From an uncultured Erysipelotrichaceae bacterium (GTDB lineage: Bacteria > Bacillota_I > Bacilli_A > Erysipelotrichales > Erysipelotrichaceae), in assembly GCA_902775735.1 (NCBI GenBank), contig CACYNH010000007.1, positions 1-64,000 of the forward strand: DNA of 64,000 bases, given 5' to 3'. Below the pieces are notes generated by a model that saw only the letters and a list, made by a program, of their open reading frames with translations, ran no database searches and had not been told where the DNA came from. The position numbers and the translations under genes were made by a program. Below are positions 16,202 through 23,796 of this stretch, piece after piece. Numbering within the stretch: position 1 is the stretch's first letter; every line of letters starts with the position of its first letter.

Positions 16202-16230
16202 TTGACAAGCAGCCGGAACGCACGTATTCT
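16202..16230 (+). promoter_or_regulatory. Sigma-A promoter of the activase gene
   Basis: TTGACA (16202-16207) and TATTCT (16225-16230) are 17 bp apart, about 20 nt before the activase start. Confidence 0.78.
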
Positions 16231-16250
16231 ATGGATGTGAGGTGGTGAGT

Positions 16251-17153
16251 ATGTCAAAGGAAAGCGGTATTGTATTCAACATTCAGAAATTCTCCGTCAA
16301 CGACGGTCCGGGGATCCGCACTGTCGTCTTCTTAAAAGGATGTCCCCTGCGCTGCCGCTGGTGCGCCAATCCGGAAAGCCAGCTGGTCAGAGCTGAAATT
16401 ATGTGGGATGAAAAGAAATGCGTTGGCTGCCATCATTGCCTGGAAGTCTGCCCTCATCAGGCTGTCAGCCTGAAAGAAGGAAAGATCACCGTTGATTCTT
16501 CAAAGTGCGACGGCTGCGGGAAGTGCTTCCATGAATGTCCGGGAAAGGCCTTGAAAAATGAAGGTGAACTGAAAACAGTCAGAGAAGTCATGGATGTTGT
16601 GATGCAGGACCTGCCTTTCTATGAGGAAAGCGGCGGCGGAATCACCCTTTCCGGCGGCGAGATGCTGGCGCAGCCTGAATTCGCGGCAGCTCTGCTGAAG
16701 TCTGCGAAGGATAATGGTTTGAATACCTGCTGTGAAACCACCGGCTTTGCCAGGCAGGAAGTCTTCGCTGAAGTCATTGAAAATCTCGACACCATTCTCT
16801 TTGACGTCAAACACTGGGACTCACAGAAACACAGCGAAGGAACCGCAGTTCCCAATAAGCTGATTCTTTCCAATCTGAAATACGCCATTGAAAAAGGAAA
16901 GGATGTCCTGCCCAGAATTCCCGTCATTCCAGGATTCAACGATTCCGTCAATGACGCAAAGAATCTTGCCTGTGTTATTAAAGAGGCAGGCGGCGCAAAG
17001 TGCCAGCTGCTGCCCTTCCATCAGTTCGGCGAAAACAAATATGAGCAGCTCGGACGTGAATATGCCTATAAAGACGTCACTGCCTATCACCGTGAAGATC
17101 TGGAAGACTACCGGCAGACCTTCATTGAGAATGGCGTGGAAGCTTTCTTTTAA
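16251..17153 (+). CDS. Glycyl radical enzyme activating enzyme (radical SAM)
   Basis: The 300-residue protein contains the radical-SAM cluster motif CPLRCRWC near residues 31-38, preceded by NDGPGIRTVVFLKG, the signature of glycyl-radical activases. It then has two ferredoxin-like 4Fe-4S motifs, CVGCHHCLEVC and CDGCGKCFHEC, which mark the activases of dehydratase/lyase-type enzymes and are absent from PFL activase. It generates the glycyl radical on the divergently encoded enzyme with SAM and reduced flavodoxin or ferredoxin. I chose ATG 16251 (AGGTGG 5 nt upstream) over GTG 16242. The arrangement lets enzyme and activase respond to the same regulator from separate promoters. Confidence 0.92.
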   Translation: MSKESGIVFNIQKFSVNDGPGIRTVVFLKGCPLRCRWCANPESQLVRAEIMWDEKKCVGCHHCLEVCPHQAVSLKEGKITVDSSKCDGCGKCFHECPGKALKNEGELKTVREVMDVVMQDLPFYEESGGGITLSGGEMLAQPEFAAALLKSAKDNGLNTCCETTGFARQEVFAEVIENLDTILFDVKHWDSQKHSEGTAVPNKLILSNLKYAIEKGKDVLPRIPVIPGFNDSVNDAKNLACVIKEAGGAKCQLLPFHQFGENKYEQLGREYAYKDVTAYHREDLEDYRQTFIENGVEAFF

Positions 17154-17154
17154 C

Positions 17155-17188
17155 TTTCATTTGTAAGTTATTCCGCTTAAAATGAAAC
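17155..17188. promoter_or_regulatory. Candidate DeoR operator 3, upstream of the DeoR gene
   Basis: TTTCATTTGTAAGTT (17155-17169) is a third copy of the motif. AAATGAAA (17181-17188) forms an inverted match to its first half. It lies directly between the activase stop and the DeoR start, consistent with autoregulation. Confidence 0.58.
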
Positions 17189-17198
17189 CGGAGATCAT

Positions 17199-17948
17199 AT
17201 GAAAAAACAAAGAGAAAAAGAAATCCTGAGTCTGCTGGTTGACCGCAGAAGAATCGAAGTGACCGAACTGTCCGCCTTGCTGGGGGTCTCGCAGGTCACG
17301 ATCCGCAAGGATCTGGACCAGCTGGAAAAAATGCACATGATCAAGCGCGTGCATGGCTTTGCGCAGCTCAGCAGCGAGGATGATATCAACAGCCGGCTTG
17401 CCTGGCATTATGAAGAAAAAACCAAGATCGCGGAAAAAGCGGCGGAACTGATCAGCGACGGCGATACCGTCTTCATTGAAAACGGCAGCTGCTGCGCGCT
17501 TGCGGCTCTGACCATCGCTTCAGCAAAAAAGAATGTCACGATCGTGACAAACAGCGCCTTCATCGCTGACTATATCCGCAATGAGCCGAATGTTCAGATA
17601 GTTTTGCTGGGAGGCATCTACCAGAAAGAATCACAGTGCCTTGTCGGTCCGATGATCCGCGAAAGCGCGATGAACTACAATGTGAAATACTGCATGATCG
17701 GCACTGACGGCTGGAATGAAAAGATCGGCTTTACCAACAAGGATCAGATGCGGGCCCAGGCTGTGCGCGACATGGCCGCTTCCGCTGAGCAGGTTGTGGT
17801 CCTGACGGAAAGCGACAAGTTCTCCGCGGCCGGAACCGTCCCGCTCAACCTTTCCCGCTGCCGTGTTTCTGTTCTGACCGACCGGAATCTTTCCGAAGAA
17901 GTCAAAGAAAAGCTCAAAGCGCAGCAGATTGAAATCATGACCGCTTAA
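17199..17948 (+). CDS. DeoR-family transcriptional repressor of the anhydrohexitol cluster
   Basis: The 249-residue protein has a DeoR helix-turn-helix in residues about 6-55 (REKEILSLLVDRRRIEVTELSALLGVSQVTIRKDLDQLE). A sugar-phosphate-isomerase-like sensor domain follows, including IENGSCCALAAL and VLTESDKFS. DeoR proteins usually sense a phosphorylated sugar intermediate and repress catabolic operons. The likely effector is an anhydrohexitol phosphate or 1-deoxy-fructose-6-phosphate. It lies 45 nt after the activase gene. The shared motif in front of this gene and around the divergent promoters makes it the probable regulator of the whole cluster. Confidence 0.9.
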   Translation: MKKQREKEILSLLVDRRRIEVTELSALLGVSQVTIRKDLDQLEKMHMIKRVHGFAQLSSEDDINSRLAWHYEEKTKIAEKAAELISDGDTVFIENGSCCALAALTIASAKKNVTIVTNSAFIADYIRNEPNVQIVLLGGIYQKESQCLVGPMIRESAMNYNVKYCMIGTDGWNEKIGFTNKDQMRAQAVRDMAASAEQVVVLTESDKFSAAGTVPLNLSRCRVSVLTDRNLSEEVKEKLKAQQIEIMTA

Positions 17949-17973
17949 AAAAAACGTCACGCGACGTTTTTTT
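17947..17973. terminator. Bidirectional terminator between DeoR and chrA genes
   Basis: A short stem, ACGTC with GACGT around a 4-nt loop, is flanked by a run of A on the left and a run of T on the right. It can stop transcription from either side. Confidence 0.8.
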
Positions 17974-17978
17974 CATAT

Positions 17979-18539
17979 TCAGAAAACCATATACATGAGC
18001 GTGCCGGCAACGGCTGTGCCGAAGATGATCATGATCGGGTTGGTTTTGAATTTTCTTAACAGGAACAGACAGCCCGTAAAGAGAAGCAGTTCAATCCATC
18101 TTACGGAATTGATTTGAGAAAGAGTGCTTGTGCCGAACAGCGCCAGCAGCAGGATTGTCAGACCGGCACCGGCAATCATCGCGACAACCGCCGGCCTTAA
18201 TTCGCCCAGAACAACTTTGACGGTTTTGAGGCTGCGGTATTTTGTATAGAAATAAGCCAGCGTCAGAACGATGATCAATGATGGCAGGATACAGCCAAGT
18301 GTGCAGACAATGGCGCCGGGCAGTCCGGCCATTTTCTGGCCGACGAAGGTCGCGCTGTTGACGGCGATGGGACCGGGCGTCATTTCCGCGATGGTGGTCA
18401 GGTCAGCATATTCAGCCATGCTCAGCCAGCCCTTTCCTTCCACAACAAGATTCTGGATCAGAGGCATCGCGGCATAGCCGCCGCCGAAAGCGAAGAGGCC
18501 GATCTGGAAGTAAACAAGAAACAGTTCTAAATACAGCAT
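17979..18539 (-). CDS. Chromate transporter family (ChrA) half-protein B
   Basis: This is a 186-residue hydrophobic protein with about five or six membrane segments and the ChrA motif FGGGYAAMPLI near residue 17. Many Bacillota encode ChrA as two separate half-size proteins, as here. The partner lies one base upstream. Members move chromate or other oxyanions, possibly sulfate, across the cytoplasmic membrane. The physiological substrate in anaerobes is unclear. A LysR gene diverges from the pair and probably controls it. Confidence 0.88.
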   Translation of the reverse strand: MLYLELFLVYFQIGLFAFGGGYAAMPLIQNLVVEGKGWLSMAEYADLTTIAEMTPGPIAVNSATFVGQKMAGLPGAIVCTLGCILPSLIIVLTLAYFYTKYRSLKTVKVVLGELRPAVVAMIAGAGLTILLLALFGTSTLSQINSVRWIELLLFTGCLFLLRKFKTNPIMIIFGTAVAGTLMYMVF

Positions 18540-18540
18540 C

Positions 18541-19113
18541 TTAAGCCTCCTTTCCTTTCTTTGTGAACGAGAGCGCCAGGCCCAGGGCGATGAAGAGCAG
18601 AATGATCACGATCGAGGAAACCTTGAAATACCATGTGGCAATAAAGGCGGCGGCCATGAGGCAGATATTGAGAATGTCCTTTGTTTTGATGACATTGGAA
18701 GCCAGGTCAATAACGACATCCACGATAATTGCCGCAACGCCGGCCCGCATCACCTGCAGGGCTGTCTGGACAATCACGTTTGTGGAGAAGGCGTCATAGA
18801 TCATGCAGATGACACTGATAATGACAATGGGAGGAATGACAGTTGCCAGAGTTGATAACAGCGATCCTTTGACGCCGGCAATCCGGTAGCCGAAGATCAC
18901 GGCGCTGTTGACTGCCAGGGCACCCGGAGCCGACTGGGCAATCGCCGTCATGTCCAGCACTTCATCATCCGTGACCCAGTGCAGTTCATCACAGAACTTC
19001 TTTCTCATCATGCCGATGATGACAAAGCCGCCGCCGAACGTGAAGGCTGAAATCGTCATCATGGAGAAGAACAATTTAACAAGGCTGATCTTCTGTTTTT
19101 CCATCTCGCTCAC
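18541..19113 (-). CDS. Chromate transporter family (ChrA) half-protein A
   Basis: The 190-residue membrane protein carries the related motif FTFGGGFVIIGMM near residues 18-30 and pairs with the next gene (1-nt gap) to make a full two-domain ChrA unit. Its ribosome binding site is GAGGTGAG. The promoter presumably overlaps the LysR binding region at 19114-19200. Confidence 0.88.
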   Translation of the reverse strand: MSEMEKQKISLVKLFFSMMTISAFTFGGGFVIIGMMRKKFCDELHWVTDDEVLDMTAIAQSAPGALAVNSAVIFGYRIAGVKGSLLSTLATVIPPIVIISVICMIYDAFSTNVIVQTALQVMRAGVAAIIVDVVIDLASNVIKTKDILNICLMAAAFIATWYFKVSSIVIILLFIALGLALSFTKKGKEA

Positions 19114-19149
19114 CTCTCTGCATGATCATTATGGTGCATTTCAATCCAT

Positions 19150-19168
19150 ATAACAATATTTATGTTAT
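19150..19168. promoter_or_regulatory. LysR-type operator (T-N11-A dyad)
   Basis: ATAACA (19150-19155) and TGTTAT (19163-19168) form a perfect inverted repeat around 7 bp, in the gap between the divergent chrA and lysR genes. This is the expected form and place for a LysR recognition site. Confidence 0.6.
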
Positions 19169-19200
19169 TATATTATCCATAACTAATTAGATATGTATTT

Positions 19201-20070
19201 ATGACACTGAGACACCTTGAAATCTTTATGTGCGTCTGCCGTCACATGTCGATGACCGCTGCCGCCGAAGAACTGAACATGAGCCAGCCTGCCGTTTCCA
19301 AAGCGATCGGTGAGCTGGAAGCCTTTTATCATGCGTCTCTTTTCGACCGCATGAACCGGAAAATCTATCTGACCGACGCCGGCCACGCTCTGGCCGATTA
19401 CGCCTCCACGATTCTTTCGCAATATGAGGAATCCATTTCTTTTCTGCGGGACGGTTCCTCTTTCCAGGACTGCCGGATCGCCGTCAATGTGACGGTCGGG
19501 GAAACGATCCTCGCGGATCTGCTCAAAGAAATTAAGAAGAAGGTTCCTCAGGCACAGCTGAAAGTCGGCGTTTATAACAGCAGCACAATTGAAACAATGC
19601 TGAAGAGGAATGAATGCGATCTTGCGGTTATGGATGAAAGCGGCGATCCTTCTTTCGATGTCATTGAACTGTATGAAGAACCGCTGGGCTTTTTCGCTTC
19701 CGCGGAATACTGTCAGAAAGAAACCCTCAGAAAAACAGAACTGAGCGAATACAGACTGCTGTTAAGGGAAAACGGCTCGGGAACCAGAACCTGCACGGAC
19801 AGCTTTCTGAAGCAGATCCGCTATCCGGACTCCTCCATCTGGGAAAGCACTTCCGATGAGGCGCTGACAATCATGGCGGAAAGAGGACTCGGCATTGCTG
19901 TTCTGCCGGTGTCCTGTGTCACCGGCACAAAAAAACTGCGCCGGATTGAAGTGGAAGGAGCGGTTCTGAAAAGAAAGTTCTGGCTCACCGCCCTGCATTC
20001 CCGCTATCTCAACACCGCCGTTCAGAGCTGTGCCAGGGTCATCCATGAATACTGCCGCGCTCATAAATAA
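19201..20070 (+). CDS. LysR-family transcriptional regulator, divergent from chrA
   Basis: The 289-residue protein has an N-terminal helix-turn-helix (residues about 18-47, MTAAAEELNMSQPAVSKAI) and a LysR substrate-binding domain. It is divergent from the chrA pair with a clear dyad in the gap. No Shine-Dalgarno sequence precedes the ATG, and -10-like TA-rich hexamers lie about 30 nt upstream, so the mRNA may be leaderless or have a very short leader. Confidence 0.9.
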   Translation: MTLRHLEIFMCVCRHMSMTAAAEELNMSQPAVSKAIGELEAFYHASLFDRMNRKIYLTDAGHALADYASTILSQYEESISFLRDGSSFQDCRIAVNVTVGETILADLLKEIKKKVPQAQLKVGVYNSSTIETMLKRNECDLAVMDESGDPSFDVIELYEEPLGFFASAEYCQKETLRKTELSEYRLLLRENGSGTRTCTDSFLKQIRYPDSSIWESTSDEALTIMAERGLGIAVLPVSCVTGTKKLRRIEVEGAVLKRKFWLTALHSRYLNTAVQSCARVIHEYCRAHK

Positions 20071-20096
20071 AATCTCTCCCGTTTCCGGAAGAGATT
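20064..20096 (-). terminator. Terminator of the ZIP gene
   Basis: On the minus strand AATCTCT (20096-20090) pairs with AGAGATT (20077-20071), followed by TTATTT. It overlaps the end of the convergent LysR gene. Confidence 0.6.
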
Positions 20097-20110
20097 CTGT
20101 CTGTGATGAT

Positions 20111-20136
20111 GATTCCTGCGGGAATCTTTTCTTTTT
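20111..20136 (+). terminator. Terminator of the LysR gene
   Basis: GATTCC (20111-20116) pairs with GGAATC (20121-20126), followed by TTTTCTTTTT. Confidence 0.7.
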
Positions 20137-20912
20137 CAGCCAATCGCGCAGTCAAGCGCCATCATGACCACAAAGCCGATGGCGAAGAAGATGGTCCCGA
20201 TGTTGGAATGTTCACCATCCGACATTTCCGGGATCAGTTCCTCCACCACCACATACAGCATGGCTCCTGCCGCAAAGGATAAGAGATACGGCATCGCCGG
20301 CACCGCGTATTTTAAAAGCGCGATTGTGGCTAAGCCTGCCGCCGGCTCCACAGCTCCCGAGAGCGTCCCGAGAAGAAAGGCTCTGTTTTTTGATTCGCCG
20401 TTCATTTTCAGCGGCATGGAAATGATCGCTCCTTCCGGAAAGTTTTGGATCGCGATGCCAAGGGAGAGCGCCAGGGCAGCGGCGGCGCTGATGCCGGCAG
20501 TGCCTGACAAAAGGCCCGCGTAGACAACACCGACCGCCATGCCTTCGGGAATGTTATGGATCGTGACCGCCAGCATCATCTTCGCTGTTTTGGACAATGA
20601 GCTCCTGCGGCCTTCCTCGCTTTCATCCAGATGCATGTGCGGCACACTCACATCCAGGAAAAGCAGAAACGCGATGCCAAGCAGAATTCCTATGGCGGAT
20701 GGTGCGAAGGCGAATCTGCCGAGATGCTGCGACTGGTCGATGGCCGGCAGGATCAGGCTCCATACCGAAGCGGCGGTCATGACGCCGGCGGCGAAGCCCT
20801 GCAGGGACTTCTGCACCTTGACTCCCAGCCGGTCCTTCATCATGTAAACGCAGGCTGAGCCAAGGGCTGTGCCCGCAAACGGGATCATCAATCCCGTCAG
20901 TACTTCTTTCAT
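20136..20912 (-). CDS. ZIP-family divalent metal transporter
   Basis: The 258-residue protein has about eight membrane segments and the two ZIP metal-site helices, HNIPEGMAVG and QNFPEGAIIS, in segments IV and V. A cytoplasmic loop after segment III contains HMHLDESEEG, a typical histidine-bearing loop. ZIP/ZupT proteins import Zn2+, Fe2+ or Mn2+. The start is supported by GAGGTGAG. It appears to be a single-gene unit with no regulator beside it. Confidence 0.9.
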   Translation of the reverse strand: MKEVLTGLMIPFAGTALGSACVYMMKDRLGVKVQKSLQGFAAGVMTAASVWSLILPAIDQSQHLGRFAFAPSAIGILLGIAFLLFLDVSVPHMHLDESEEGRRSSLSKTAKMMLAVTIHNIPEGMAVGVVYAGLLSGTAGISAAAALALSLGIAIQNFPEGAIISMPLKMNGESKNRAFLLGTLSGAVEPAAGLATIALLKYAVPAMPYLLSFAAGAMLYVVVEELIPEMSDGEHSNIGTIFFAIGFVVMMALDCAIG

Positions 20913-20944
20913 ATCTCACCTCTCACCGAGATGAGACCAGATGC

Positions 20945-21625
20945 TTACTTAATGCAGCGGAAAATCCCGATGCTGTGGAGATTGGACACTTCAGCGCTGC
21001 TGTACATGTTCTCTAATCTTCTCTTTAAGCCGGCCAGCGTTTCAAAGGGCGGCGTGAAGAAGCCTGCTTTTGTATACAGTGTCTGCAGGAAGAAGTCGCT
21101 CCTTTTTTCGATTCCCTCAATATAGAAACAGCCGGTGAACATGCCGCCCTTTTTCAGAACACGGTATGTCTCTCTGAAGGCCGCCTCCTTGTCAGGGAAA
21201 GCATGGAACCCGTTGAGGGAAACGACAGTATCGAAACTCTCATCCGCAAATGGAAGACTTCCGACATCACCCTGCACAAAGGTGATATTGGAGATGTTCA
21301 TTTCATCCGCTCTTTCCTTTGCACTTTCCATCATCTTTTCCGAATAGTCCAGACATGTGATCTGTGCCTGTTCCAGTGTTTTGAATACAGGCATGGAAAG
21401 CACGCCGGTGCCGACCGGCACCTCCAGAATCTTTCCTGTGAAGTCTTTCGGAATGGCTTCGAAAATCCTGGCCGGATACTCCGCTTCCTCTTCCGGCGTC
21501 ATATTCCACACAGCTTTTGAAACAAGCCTGCCGGTGAATGTTGTCCCCAGCATCATGCCGTCATACATGCTGTGGGCTTTGCCTAAACTTTTGTAGGCTG
21601 CTCTGATCTCATCTTTTCTTGTCAT
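20945..21625 (-). CDS. Class I SAM-dependent methyltransferase
   Basis: The 226-residue protein contains methyltransferase motif I (ILEVPVGTGVLSMP, about 65-78) and the acidic CLDYSEKMMESAKER. Motif IV is the DESFDTVVSLNGFHAFPD segment. It resembles the UbiE/Methyltransf_11 group. The N-terminal segment ahead of motif I is helical. The substrate is unknown. It is followed by the ZIP gene 32 nt downstream but shows no functional link to it. Confidence 0.82.
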   Translation of the reverse strand: MTRKDEIRAAYKSLGKAHSMYDGMMLGTTFTGRLVSKAVWNMTPEEEAEYPARIFEAIPKDFTGKILEVPVGTGVLSMPVFKTLEQAQITCLDYSEKMMESAKERADEMNISNITFVQGDVGSLPFADESFDTVVSLNGFHAFPDKEAAFRETYRVLKKGGMFTGCFYIEGIEKRSDFFLQTLYTKAGFFTPPFETLAGLKRRLENMYSSAEVSNLHSIGIFRCIK

Positions 21626-21660
21626 AGTTTTCCTGTCTTTAGTTAGTTAAGACTAACACA

Positions 21661-22164
21661 TTATACAATATAACGCATCTCTGTACAGGAAGATGCATTT
21701 AATTCTTTCCGGAATACCGGCAGACCGTCTTCACCGGTTCCGCAGTATTGAAATCCGCATTTTTCAATGATATGGCGGCTGGCGCTGTTTTCCGCAGTGC
21801 ACTCCATAACGAAACGGCTGACCCCGTTTGAGATTCCTTCCTGAATCAGCTGTTCCGTACACATCTGCGCCAGGCCTCTTCCCTGATAAGAAGGATGAAT
21901 GATCCAGCCGATCTCAAAGCTGTCCTCATCATAAGGATGGTAAATGATATGTCCCGCCAGTTTTCCTGTGTCTGTGTCTTCCAGGGCATAGACATACGGC
22001 TGATCATTCAGTCCATACTTCCACAGGAATTCTTCAGTTTCTTTTTCCGTATAAGGATGATCCATCTCTTTCATCAGATCCGGATCGCCGATGATTTCAT
22101 GTAAACCCTGCGCATCTGAGGTCTGATATTCACGGATCATGTAATGAGAAAACTGAAGAAGCAT
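21661..22164 (-). CDS. GNAT-family N-acetyltransferase
   Basis: This 167-residue protein fits the RimJ/RimL-type GNAT branch. The acetyl-CoA motif reads SYQGRGLAQMCTEQLIQEG, and the C-terminal segment CTAENSASRHIIEKCGFQYCG is characteristic. It starts one nucleotide after the ispD stop codon, so the two are co-translated, though no functional link is evident. The acceptor could be a ribosomal protein N-terminus or a small molecule. Confidence 0.85.
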   Translation of the reverse strand: MLLQFSHYMIREYQTSDAQGLHEIIGDPDLMKEMDHPYTEKETEEFLWKYGLNDQPYVYALEDTDTGKLAGHIIYHPYDEDSFEIGWIIHPSYQGRGLAQMCTEQLIQEGISNGVSRFVMECTAENSASRHIIEKCGFQYCGTGEDGLPVFRKELNASSCTEMRYIV

Positions 22165-22165
22165 A

Positions 22166-22810
22166 CTACCTCTTCAGATCCTCCGGAGTTGTGATCTTGA
22201 TGTTGGCATAGGAGCCTTCCACAGCTCTGACTTTCACATCCGAGTATCTTTCGATCAAAGACGTGTCATCGGTTCCGGTAAAGCCTTCTTTGCGGGCTTT
22301 TGCCATGCATTCAAGAAGAAGAGACGTCCTGAAAGCCTGGGGCGTCTGGGCGTTCATGAGCGTGTTTCTGTCCGGGGTTTCCGTGATAAAGCCGTTGATG
22401 ACAACCTTGATGGTGTCTTTGGCGGGAACACACAGCAAAGCCGCCTGTTCGGTTTCCATGGTTTTCTTCAGCCTCTCAAGACTTTCTTTATCGAGAAAAG
22501 GTCTGGCGCCGTCATGGATGAACACGTTTTCGGTAAACACAGTATCCAGACCGTTGGAGACACTCTGCTGTCTGGTATCGCCGCCGCGCACAATTGTGAT
22601 CTTCCCGGGCCATCTGCCTTTGATATTGTGATAATAATCTTCCGCGTCCGTGACCAGCGTGATCTGCCGGCAGTCTTCATCCGCCATAAAGAGTTCCATG
22701 GCATGTTCAAGAATGGTTCTGTCATCTGAAAGTTTCGCGTAGACTTTATTGAAGCCAAGATTCATCCGCTGCCCTTTTCCGGCAGCCACTATCACCGTAC
22801 TGTATTTCAT
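22166..22810 (-). CDS. ispD: 2-C-methyl-D-erythritol 4-phosphate cytidylyltransferase
   Basis: The 214-residue protein shows the IspD nucleotide-binding start TVIVAAGKGQRM (residues 5-16). It also has the substrate motifs IHDGARPF, NAQTPQAFR and TDDTSLIE. It catalyses the third step of the MEP isoprenoid pathway, joining CTP to MEP. Its length is slightly below the usual 225-240. TarI, the ribitol-5-phosphate cytidylyltransferase of teichoic acid synthesis, is the main alternative, but no teichoic acid genes are nearby. Confidence 0.82.
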   Translation of the reverse strand: MKYSTVIVAAGKGQRMNLGFNKVYAKLSDDRTILEHAMELFMADEDCRQITLVTDAEDYYHNIKGRWPGKITIVRGGDTRQQSVSNGLDTVFTENVFIHDGARPFLDKESLERLKKTMETEQAALLCVPAKDTIKVVINGFITETPDRNTLMNAQTPQAFRTSLLLECMAKARKEGFTGTDDTSLIERYSDVKVRAVEGSYANIKITTPEDLKR

Positions 22811-22842
22811 ATCTGGTTATCTCTTTCTGAAGACATCATAAC

Positions 22843-22874
22843 AAAAAAAGTGATCTCTTTTTCAGGAGATCACT
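22843..22874 (-). terminator. Terminator overlapping the end of the COG2426 gene
   Basis: AGTGATCTC (22874-22866 on the minus strand) pairs with GAGATCACT (22857-22849), followed by seven T. The stem includes the last codons of the upstream gene. Confidence 0.88.
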
Positions 22875-23356
22875 GAACCGATCAGTCCATAGGAGACGAC
22901 TGTCATAATCACTGCCGCTAAGAAGATGCCGAGCAGAATGGAAATGGATGACTTTTTCAGATCCATATCAAACACCGCCGCGACCAGACTGCCTGTCCAG
23001 GCGCCGGTTCCCGGCAGAGGAATTCCGACAAACAGCATCAGTCCCAGGAAGCCATACCTTTCGATCTTCGGCCTGTTCTTTTCCGCTTTGGCCATAAGCC
23101 ATTCAGCGACGCCGGAGAGATGATGTTCCGCCATCCAGTGGATCACTGTTTTAATCAGCAGAAGAATGAACGGAATCGGGACGATATTGCCGATGACGCA
23201 CCAGAAGACGCCGGTCCACATCGGGATGTTGAGCATTCTGGCCAGGATCAGTCCGCCTCTTTCCTCAATGAGCGGAATCATACTGACAAAGAAGACTGAC
23301 AGATTGGGGGAAAGCGGAACGTGGGCCGCCCACCAGGTTATGAACGCTTCAACCAT
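22862..23356 (-). CDS. Small multidrug export-like membrane protein (COG2426)
   Basis: The 164-residue protein has about four or five membrane segments and the signature PLIEERGGLILARML near residue 28. Another typical stretch is GFLGLMLFVGIPLPGTGAWTGSL near the C-terminus. These match the COG2426/Sm_multidrug_ex family, related to the DedA fold. The name is historical and the function is not established. GGAGG supports the ATG at 23356. Confidence 0.82.
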   Translation of the reverse strand: MVEAFITWWAAHVPLSPNLSVFFVSMIPLIEERGGLILARMLNIPMWTGVFWCVIGNIVPIPFILLLIKTVIHWMAEHHLSGVAEWLMAKAEKNRPKIERYGFLGLMLFVGIPLPGTGAWTGSLVAAVFDMDLKKSSISILLGIFLAAVIMTVVSYGLIGSVIS

Positions 23357-23478
23357 ATCGGAACCTCCGGCAATTCATGCCTGTTAACTTTACCACATGC
23401 GCTTTCAAAGGTGAATAACCGTCTTTTGAACGGTTTCCCCCATCTACAAAATCAGTGGAAATTTTTTTATTTTTTGTG

Positions 23479-23507
23479 TTGACAGGGTTGGCGGTGGTTG
23501 CTATTAT
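23479..23507 (+). promoter_or_regulatory. Strong promoter of the tRNA pair
   Basis: TTGACA (23479-23484) and TATTAT (23502-23507) are 17 bp apart, with an A/T-rich UP-like tract at 23460-23475 just before the -35 box, as expected for a stable-RNA promoter. Confidence 0.85.
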
Positions 23508-23527
23508 ATTAAGGCAGTCGATGAAAT

Positions 23528-23604
<77 letters not shown>

Positions 23605-23617
23605 TTTCATCGGACAT

Positions 23618-23693
23618 GGGGTTATAGCTCAGCTGGGAGAGCACCTGCTTTGCAAGCAGGGGGTCAGGAGTTCGATCCTCCTTAGCTCCACCA
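23618..23693 (+). tRNA. tRNA-Ala (anticodon TGC)
   Basis: The 76-nt cloverleaf has acceptor stem GGGGTTA with TAGCTCC (one wobble pair), anticodon TGC in CTTTGCAAG, the T-loop GTTCGATCC and an encoded CCA. It lies 13 nt after tRNA-Ile. Confidence 0.97.
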
Positions 23694-23696
23694 TTT

Positions 23697-23722
23697 AAAG
23701 GAAACGTTGGTTTCCTTTTTTT
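23697..23722 (+). terminator. Terminator of the tRNA pair
   Basis: AAAGGAAAC (23697-23705) pairs with GTTTCCTTT (23710-23718), followed by a T run. Confidence 0.9.
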
Positions 23723-23742
23723 GTGTTTTCTGTATAAAGCTT

Positions 23743-23770
23743 CAGGGGACTGCCTTATGACAGCCCCCTG
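23743..23770 (-). terminator. Probable terminator of the ktr operon
   Basis: CAGGGGGCTG and CAGTCCCCTG pair on the minus strand, about 27 nt after the KtrA stop. The following T run is weak on this strand. Confidence 0.5.
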
Positions 23771-23796
23771 TTTTATTTCTGGGTTTTGCGTTTTTC

